Assembly: GCA_946620035.1 (NCBI GenBank)
Contig: CAMOMX010000011.1
Coordinates: 1-36,554, forward strand
Direction: 5' to 3'
DNA length: 36,554 nt
Source of the DNA: CAG-791 sp003447895
Lineage (GTDB): Bacteria; Bacillota; Clostridia; Lachnospirales; Lachnospiraceae
Of this stretch, positions 32,033 to 36,554 are shown in pieces (the stretch's first letter is position 1; each line of letters begins with the position of its first letter). The notes under the pieces were generated by a model that worked only from the letters and a program-made list of their open reading frames with translations, was not told where the DNA came from and did no database searches. The translations under genes were made by a program, and so were the position numbers.

Positions 32033-33052
32033 ATGAATAACAAGCAACAGGTCTTGAAGCTTTTGAGGGAGACGGACAGCTACATGTCCGGCCAATATTT
32101 GTGCGAGAGGCTCGGGATTTCCCGAACAGCGGTCTGGAAGATCATCAGAAAGCTCAGGCAGGAAGGATATCCGATCGAGGCGGTGACCAATAAGGGGTAC
32201 CGCCTCCTTTCTGTGGAGGGGCGAGACCTCTTTAATAAAGAAGAACTGGAGAATCTCCTCCGGACTAAATGGGCCGGCCATCCGCTGATCTACAAGGCGG
32301 AGACGGGATCGACCAATGCGGATGCATTTGCGCTGTCCGACGAGGGGTATCCGGCAGGAACTCTCGTCGTCACATCCATGCAGACGGCGGGAAAAGGAAG
32401 ACGGGGAAGAACGTGGATCTCGCCCGCGGATGTAAACGTCTACATGAGCATTCTGGTAAAGCCGGACATCCGGGCGGAGAAGGCGCCAATGCTGACGCTG
32501 GTCATGGCTCTTGCCGTGTGGCAGGCCTGTGAGGAACTGTTCGGGCAAAGAGAGGTGCGGTTCGGGATCAAGTGGCCCAATGACATCGTGGTCAGCACGG
32601 ATGGGGAAACATACCGAAAGATCTGCGGTATTTTGACAGAGATGCGCCTCGAGGAGTCGCAGATCCGGGATATTGTGATCGGAACAGGGCTGAATGTCAA
32701 TCAGACAGAGTTTTCGGAGGAGATCCGGCAGACGGCCGGGTCGCTCAGGACAGCGCTGGGCTATCCGGTCAACAGGGCGGAGTACACAGCCCTGATCTGG
32801 CAGTATTTTGAAAAGGATTATGAGCGCTTCGTCGAAGCGGGCTCTCTTGTGCCGGTCAAGGAAATATATGAGTCGGCGCTGGTAAACCGCGGAAGGCGCG
32901 TCAGGGTCCTCGACCCAAACGGCCCCTTTGAAGGGACGGCAGCGGGCATCACGGATACGGGAGAACTTCTCGTGGAAACAGACGGCGGAGCCGGTGTCAG
33001 GAAAGTCGACAGCGGAGAAGTGTCGGTAAGAGGTGTTATGGGATATGTATAA
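32033..33052 (+). CDS. birA: Biotin operon repressor / biotin-[acetyl-CoA-carboxylase] ligase
   Basis: 339 residues from ATG at 32033 (MNNKQQVLKLLRE); an upstream reading adds 14 polar residues without support. An N-terminal winged helix (about 5-60; MSGQYLCERLGISRTAVWKIIRKLRQEGYPIEAVTNKGYRL) binds DNA. The ligase core follows with ETGSTNADAF, the biotinoyl-AMP loop AGKGRRGRTWISP and KWPNDIVV, then a small C-terminal SH3-like domain. It activates biotin with ATP and attaches it to carboxylase subunits; with the DNA-binding domain it can also repress biotin genes. The last eight bases overlap the next gene. The ribosome-binding site is a distant GGAG. Confidence 0.94.
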   Translation: MNNKQQVLKLLRETDSYMSGQYLCERLGISRTAVWKIIRKLRQEGYPIEAVTNKGYRLLSVEGRDLFNKEELENLLRTKWAGHPLIYKAETGSTNADAFALSDEGYPAGTLVVTSMQTAGKGRRGRTWISPADVNVYMSILVKPDIRAEKAPMLTLVMALAVWQACEELFGQREVRFGIKWPNDIVVSTDGETYRKICGILTEMRLEESQIRDIVIGTGLNVNQTEFSEEIRQTAGSLRTALGYPVNRAEYTALIWQYFEKDYERFVEAGSLVPVKEIYESALVNRGRRVRVLDPNGPFEGTAAGITDTGELLVETDGGAGVRKVDSGEVSVRGVMGYV

Positions 33053-33446
33053 CGACAATAAGGAAATCGAGCTCGAGGAGACCTACGCGGACAAATACCG
33101 GATCGTTCTCTGCGGGGCGAATGCTTACGAGAAAAAGTATTACTTCAACAACAAATTTGACAGGATTCCCGAAAATATCAAGGAAGAGCTCCACATCATC
33201 TGTGTGCTCTTTACAGAGGAAGTGGGCGGCGTCTTCACGATCGGATTTACTCCCTTGGGGGAGGTGGAGATGGACGCGCAGAAGGAAGAGGGAGACCTTC
33301 TCTATGACGACATCGGCGCGGAGCTCCTCATGAAGGAGATCCGGAGAAAGAAGGCGGAGATGCTGAGGGCGCTCTCCATCTACTTCAAAGTGACGTTCCT
33401 GCACCAGGACGCAGCCGCTCTTCTGGAGGAAGAGGACGATGAATGA
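33045..33446 (+). CDS. Small conserved protein of unknown function (possibly DUF6145)
   Basis: 133 residues from ATG at 33045, which overlaps the end of birA by eight bases; AAGAGG lies 11 bases upstream. A GTG four codons earlier is an alternative. The protein is soluble and acidic, with a predicted alpha/beta core: YRIVLCGANAYEKKYYFNNKFDRIP, then ELHIICVLFTEEVGGVFTIGF, then a long helix EIRRKKAEMLRALSIYFKVTFL and an acidic tail. It resembles the uncharacterised DUF6145 proteins of Lachnospiraceae, from memory only. It overlaps birA and dusB at both ends, so translation of all three is probably coupled; that suggests a housekeeping role but no specific activity. Confidence 0.8.
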   Translation: MYNDNKEIELEETYADKYRIVLCGANAYEKKYYFNNKFDRIPENIKEELHIICVLFTEEVGGVFTIGFTPLGEVEMDAQKEEGDLLYDDIGAELLMKEIRRKKAEMLRALSIYFKVTFLHQDAAALLEEEDDE

Positions 33447-34434
33447 GAACACGACGCGATACGCGTCTCCTTTTCAGATCGGGGACGTGACGATCCCCTG
33501 TAGAACGATCTTTGCACCCATGGCAGGCGTTTCCGACCTGCCTTTTCGTCTGCTCTGCCATGAGATGGGAGCGGGCCTTGTGTGCATGGAGATGATCAGT
33601 GCCAAGGCGATTACCTACAGGAGCCGCAGGACCCATGAACTGTGGGAGACTTCCCCGGAAGAGAAGCCGGTTTCTCTCCAGATCTTCGGCCATGAGCCGG
33701 AAGTGATGGCGGAGGCCTGCAGGATCCTGGAGCCTCAGGATTTTGACATCCTGGACATCAACATGGGATGCCCGGTGCCCAAGATCGTGAATAATAAGGA
33801 GGGCTCCGCCCTCATGAAGGACCCCGCCCTGATCGAAAAAGTTGTCCGCGCCTGCCGCGAGAACACTAGCCGTCCCGTGACGGTGAAGATCCGCAAAGGA
33901 TTTGACGAAGCGCACGTAAACGCAGTGGAATGCGCACTCGCCGCGCAGGAGGGAGGCGCCTCGGCGGTAGCTGTGCACGGAAGGACCAGAGACCAGATGT
34001 ACAGCGGCCAGGCGGACTGGTCGGTCATCGCCGATGTCAAAAAAGCGCTCCGCATTCCGGTGATCGGAAACGGAGACGTTGTGGACGGCCCGAGCGCCAG
34101 GAGAATGATGGACGAGACGGGATGCGACGCGGTCATGATCGCGAGAGCTGCGCAGGGAAATCCCTGGATCTTCCGGGAGGTCAACGCTTACCTGGAGCGG
34201 GGCGTGATCCTCGAGAGACCGCCCAGAAGGGACATCGTCAGAATGATCCTCCGCCACGCGGACATGCTGTGCGAGTGCAAAGGCGAGAAAGTCGGAATGC
34301 GGGAGATGAGAGGCCATGTCCACAACTATCTCTCAGGCTTTCCGGGCGCGTCCAGGGTCAGAAAGAGCGTCAATTCGATCACGACACAAAAGGATCTGCA
34401 GGCCCTCCTGGCTAAGGAATATCCTTACGCGTGA
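33439..34434 (+). CDS. dusB: tRNA-dihydrouridine synthase, DusB-like
   Basis: 331 residues. The TIM-barrel FMN domain opens with RTIFAPMAGVSDLPFRLLCHEMGAGLVCMEMISAKAI and includes FDILDINMGCPVPKIVNNKEGSALM with the catalytic Cys in MGCP. VHGRTRDQMYSGQADW and NGDVVDGPSARRMMDETGCDAVMIARAAQGNPWIF follow; a helical C-terminal domain binds tRNA. It reduces uridine in the tRNA D-loop using NADPH and FMN. It overlaps the preceding unknown gene by eight bases. The genome neighbourhood before greA and lysS is a common Firmicute arrangement. Confidence 0.94.
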   Translation: MNENTTRYASPFQIGDVTIPCRTIFAPMAGVSDLPFRLLCHEMGAGLVCMEMISAKAITYRSRRTHELWETSPEEKPVSLQIFGHEPEVMAEACRILEPQDFDILDINMGCPVPKIVNNKEGSALMKDPALIEKVVRACRENTSRPVTVKIRKGFDEAHVNAVECALAAQEGGASAVAVHGRTRDQMYSGQADWSVIADVKKALRIPVIGNGDVVDGPSARRMMDETGCDAVMIARAAQGNPWIFREVNAYLERGVILERPPRRDIVRMILRHADMLCECKGEKVGMREMRGHVHNYLSGFPGASRVRKSVNSITTQKDLQALLAKEYPYA

Positions 34435-34495
34435 TTCGCAGAGATTGCGGTATTTTCCGGAGGATTTGGCAGTTGATTCCTCGCGGATAATTTTA

Positions 34496-34525
34496 TTGAC
34501 AATATTGTCTGTACTCTTGTATAAT
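34496..34525 (+). promoter_or_regulatory. Consensus sigma-A promoter of greA
   Basis: Perfect TTGACA (34496-34501) and perfect TATAAT (34520-34525) with an 18-base spacer; the strongest promoter in the window. Expected start near 34532, leaving a 90-base leader. Confidence 0.88.
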
Positions 34526-34540
34526 TTTGTGTCAATGAGT

Positions 34541-34557
34541 AAACCACACGGTGGTTT
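34541..34557 (+). promoter_or_regulatory. Perfect hairpin at the 5' end of the greA transcript
   Basis: AAACCAC and GTGGTTT flank ACG about ten bases after the expected start. It could protect the mRNA 5' end or be a protein-binding dyad. Confidence 0.5.
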
Positions 34558-34586
34558 CAAGGCCGTGACGCGCCGGAAGGGGCACC

Positions 34587-34643
34587 ATGGAACCAAATAT
34601 TAAGATGGGGAGCGTTGTGAAATGGAAGAGAAAAAGAACATAA
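34587..34643 (+). CDS. Possible 18-residue leader ORF overlapping the greA start
   Basis: ATG at 34587 has GGAAGGGG five bases upstream, a better site than many real genes here, and encodes MEPNIKMGSVVKWKRKRT. It ends at 34643, 22 bases inside greA in another frame. Ribosomes translating it would cross the greA ribosome-binding site (GGGGAG, 34607-34612). It may be chance; there is no evidence that the peptide itself matters. Confidence 0.25.
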   Translation: MEPNIKMGSVVKWKRKRT

Positions 34644-35110
34644 TGACCCGTGAAGGTCTCAGGAAATATGAGAATGAACTTCATGATCTCAAGGTAGTAA
34701 AGAGAATCGAAGTCGCTCAGAAGATCAAGGAAGCCAGAGAGCAGGGCGACCTTTCCGAGAACGCTGAGTACGATGCGGCCAAGGACGAGCAGAGAGACAT
34801 TGAGGCGAGAATCGTAGAGCTCGAGAAGATCCTCAAGAATGTCGAGGTCGTCGATGACGAGGACATCACGGAAGACAGAGTCATGGTCGGAAGTACGGTC
34901 ACGATCCTGGATATGGAATTCAGCGAGAAAGAGACCTACAAGATCGTCGGTTCCACTGAAGCGGACAGCCTCAGAGGCAAGATTTCCAATGAGTCTCCGG
35001 TTGGCAAGGCCCTGATCGGAAAGAGCGCCGGAGAAGTGATCACAGTCCAGACTCCCGGAGGAGAGTTTGAGTACAAGGTCATGGAAATCAAGGCCCCCGG
35101 CAGGGAATGA
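34622..35110 (+). CDS. greA: Transcription elongation factor GreA
   Basis: 162 residues, typical. The N-terminal antiparallel coiled coil (1-80) carries the LSENAEYDAAKDEQ tip whose acidic residues enter the RNA polymerase secondary channel and stimulate cleavage of backtracked RNA. The C-terminal globular domain has the family blocks VGSTVTILDMEF, DSLRGKISNESPVGKALIGK and AGEVITVQTPGGEFEYKVMEI. It is transcribed from a very strong promoter and lies before lysS. Confidence 0.96.
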   Translation: MEEKKNIMTREGLRKYENELHDLKVVKRIEVAQKIKEAREQGDLSENAEYDAAKDEQRDIEARIVELEKILKNVEVVDDEDITEDRVMVGSTVTILDMEFSEKETYKIVGSTEADSLRGKISNESPVGKALIGKSAGEVITVQTPGGEFEYKVMEIKAPGRE

Positions 35111-35148
35111 TCTGATCGATGACAAGACAGTGAAATGTTTGCGGCGCC

Positions 35149-35253
35149 TTCAAACGGCGCCGTTTGAACTATATGGCGAACTTCGCAGCGGAAGGACTGA
35201 GCGCCCGGTTTACGCCGGCAGGCCTTCCAGCACAGCGGCTCGCTCTGCGAGCC
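35149..35253 (+). promoter_or_regulatory. Structured leader region between greA and lysS
   Basis: Four hairpins in a row: a perfect 20-base palindrome TTCAAACGGCGCCGTTTGAA (35149-35168), which is also complementary to the preceding GCGGCGCC; GCGAA/TTCGC (35176-35186); a longer interrupted stem GGAAGG-CTG-CCGG with CCGG-CAG-CCTTCC (35190-35228); and GGCTCGC-TCT-GCGAGCC (35237-35253). No T-run follows, so it is not an ordinary terminator, and T-box or other known riboswitch motifs are missing. The lysS ribosome-binding site follows after about 30 bases. Confidence 0.5.
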
Positions 35254-35296
35254 TTGAGTGAACCCACCGAGAAAAAGACAGTGAGGAGAGAAAACA

Positions 35297-36554
35297 GTGG
35301 CACAGAATAATCAGCAGAAGGTACAGGACACTTCTCAGCTTGAGAAGGTCAGAAGAGAGAAACTTGCGGAACTGCAGGCGGCGGGCAAGGATCCGTTCAA
35401 GATCGTCAAGTTTAACCAGTCTTATCACAGCGAGCAGATCAAGAGGGACTTTGATGATCTGGAAAACGAGACGGTTTCCATCGCAGGCCGCATGATGTTC
35501 AAGCGCGTCATGGGCAAAGCCTCATTCTGCAACGTGCAGGACAAGGAAGGCAGGATCCAGGTCTATGTCGCAAGAGACGACCTGGGCGAAGAGGCCTACA
35601 AAGAATTCAAGCGCATGGATATCGGCGATATCATCGGCGTGAAGGGCTTTGTCTTTAAGACCAAGACCGGTGAGATCTCGGTACACGCCAAGGAACTCAC
35701 TCTTTTGGCAAAGTCGCTGTCACCTCTGCCGGAGAAATTCCACGGACTTCAGGACGTAGATATGCGCTACCGTCAGCGGTATGTGGACCTGATCATGAAC
35801 GAGGAGTCCAAGAACACCTTCATCAAGAGATCCAAGATCATCAGCGAGATCCGGAAGTTCCTGGATGCGCGCGGCTTCATGGAAGTCGAGACCCCTATGC
35901 TGGTCTCCAACGCGGGCGGCGCGGCGGCTCGTCCCTTCGAGACGCACTTTAACGCCCTGAACGAGGATGTCAAGCTTCGCATTTCCCTGGAGCTCTACCT
36001 CAAGAGACTGATCATCGGCGGACTCGAGAGAGTCTACGAGATCGGCCGCGTCTTCAGAAACGAGGGCGTCGACACAAGGCACAACCCTGAGTTCACCCTC
36101 ATGGAGCTGTATCAGGCTTATACCGATTATTACGGAATGATGGAACTGACCGAGAGCATGTTCCGCTATCTGGCGGAGAAGGTCTGCGGCACGACCACCA
36201 TCGTCTACGGCGACAAGGAGATCGACCTGGGCAAGCCTTTCAGAAAGCTCACCATGATCGACGCCATTAAGGAGCAGACCGGGATCGACTTTGATCAGGT
36301 CGCTACGACAGAGGAAGCTAAGAAGATCGCGGATGAGCATCACGTTGAATACGAGGATCGCCACGTCAAGGGCGATATCGTAAACCTCTTCTTCGACGAG
36401 TTCTGCGAGGACAAGATGATCCAGCCTACTTTCATCATGGATCACCCGATCGAGATCAGCCCGCTGACCAAGAAAAAGCCCGACGATCCCACCAAGGTCG
36501 AGAGATTCGAGCTCTACATCAACGGCTGGGAGATGTGCAACGCTTATTCCGAGC
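35297..36554 (+). CDS. lysS: Lysyl-tRNA synthetase, class II (3' end beyond window)
   Basis: The first 419 codons are present and open to the window end; class II LysRS is normally about 490-660 residues. GTG at 35297 is the start, with GAGGAGAG eight bases upstream (no nearby ATG). An N-terminal helix precedes the OB-fold anticodon domain (about 50-145; VSIAGRMMFKRVMGKASFCNVQDKEG). The class II catalytic core follows with motif 1 (FLDARGFMEVETPML) and motif 2 (YEIGRVFRNEGVDTRHNPEFTLMELYQAY); motif 3 lies beyond the end. It charges tRNA-Lys with lysine. Probably cotranscribed with greA through the structured region between them. Confidence 0.95.
   Translation, partial: MAQNNQQKVQDTSQLEKVRREKLAELQAAGKDPFKIVKFNQSYHSEQIKRDFDDLENETVSIAGRMMFKRVMGKASFCNVQDKEGRIQVYVARDDLGEEAYKEFKRMDIGDIIGVKGFVFKTKTGEISVHAKELTLLAKSLSPLPEKFHGLQDVDMRYRQRYVDLIMNEESKNTFIKRSKIISEIRKFLDARGFMEVETPMLVSNAGGAAARPFETHFNALNEDVKLRISLELYLKRLIIGGLERVYEIGRVFRNEGVDTRHNPEFTLMELYQAYTDYYGMMELTESMFRYLAEKVCGTTTIVYGDKEIDLGKPFRKLTMIDAIKEQTGIDFDQVATTEEAKKIADEHHVEYEDRHVKGDIVNLFFDEFCEDKMIQPTFIMDHPIEISPLTKKKPDDPTKVERFELYINGWEMCNAYSE

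Noticed and set aside
30914..33058. A 714-codon open frame on the minus strand opposite argF and birA
   Set aside because: Both + strand genes are complete and recognisable; the antisense reading is rich in His, Arg and Leu with no family signature, as expected for an antisense shadow in GC-rich coding DNA.
35111..35296. T-box riboswitch before lysS
   Set aside because: The conserved T-box sequence (AGGGTGGNACCGCG type) and the antiterminator/terminator pair with a T-run are missing.

Overview
The window looks like a chromosomal segment of a Gram-positive anaerobe of the Clostridia, most likely Lachnospiraceae. The basis is gene content and style rather than a marker gene: an FMN riboswitch in front of a RibU-type riboflavin transporter, consensus sigma-A promoters (for example TTGACA/18/TATAAT before greA), strong purine-rich ribosome-binding sites, a DnaE1-type polymerase with a PHP domain, and small conserved genes I associate with Lachnospiraceae. 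Base composition is moderately GC-rich by eye. I see no rRNA, tRNA, insertion sequence, phage gene or CRISPR array.

Layout. (1) 1-9034, membrane/envelope block on the + strand: a DUF1624-type acyltransferase-like membrane protein, a TVP38/TMEM64 (VTT) membrane protein, a TetR-type regulator, an MMPL/RND-type exporter, a 1152-residue secreted protein built of X-X-X-Leu-X-X-Gly heptads, and an MntP-like membrane protein that lacks the usual acidic residues. A 32-bp near-perfect palindrome and an intrinsic terminator lie between the TetR gene and the exporter. (2) 9031-11211: a large REP-like hairpin and a bidirectional terminator, then phosphoglucomutase on the minus strand with its own promoter. 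(3) 11212-16764: three GT2-family glycosyltransferases, a coiled-coil protein with a C-terminal membrane anchor, and a flavin-reductase-like protein. (4) 16810-19288: murA, then the FMN riboswitch and ribU. (5) 19296-27409: tsaE-tsaB-rimI-rnz-tsaD-ispD-dnaE, a tight run of housekeeping genes combining t6A tRNA modification, tRNA 3' processing, isoprenoid synthesis and replication. (6) 27420-34434: pfkA, a SpoU-type RNA methyltransferase, an NfeD-SPFH pair, argF, birA, a small unknown gene and dusB. (7) 34496-36554: greA and the 5' part of lysS, which runs off the window end and is preceded by a structured leader.

Most of the window is ordinary housekeeping. The least ordinary parts are the glycosyltransferase trio and the exporter block. 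In the trio, the first two proteins look like reciprocally eroded copies of one two-domain enzyme, and the third has lost its DXD metal site. In the exporter block, an MMPL pump, a giant heptad protein without its own membrane domain and a degenerate MntP-like protein sit behind a candidate operator/terminator. Several leader regions (before greA, lysS, pgm and the coiled-coil gene) also carry unexplained dyads.
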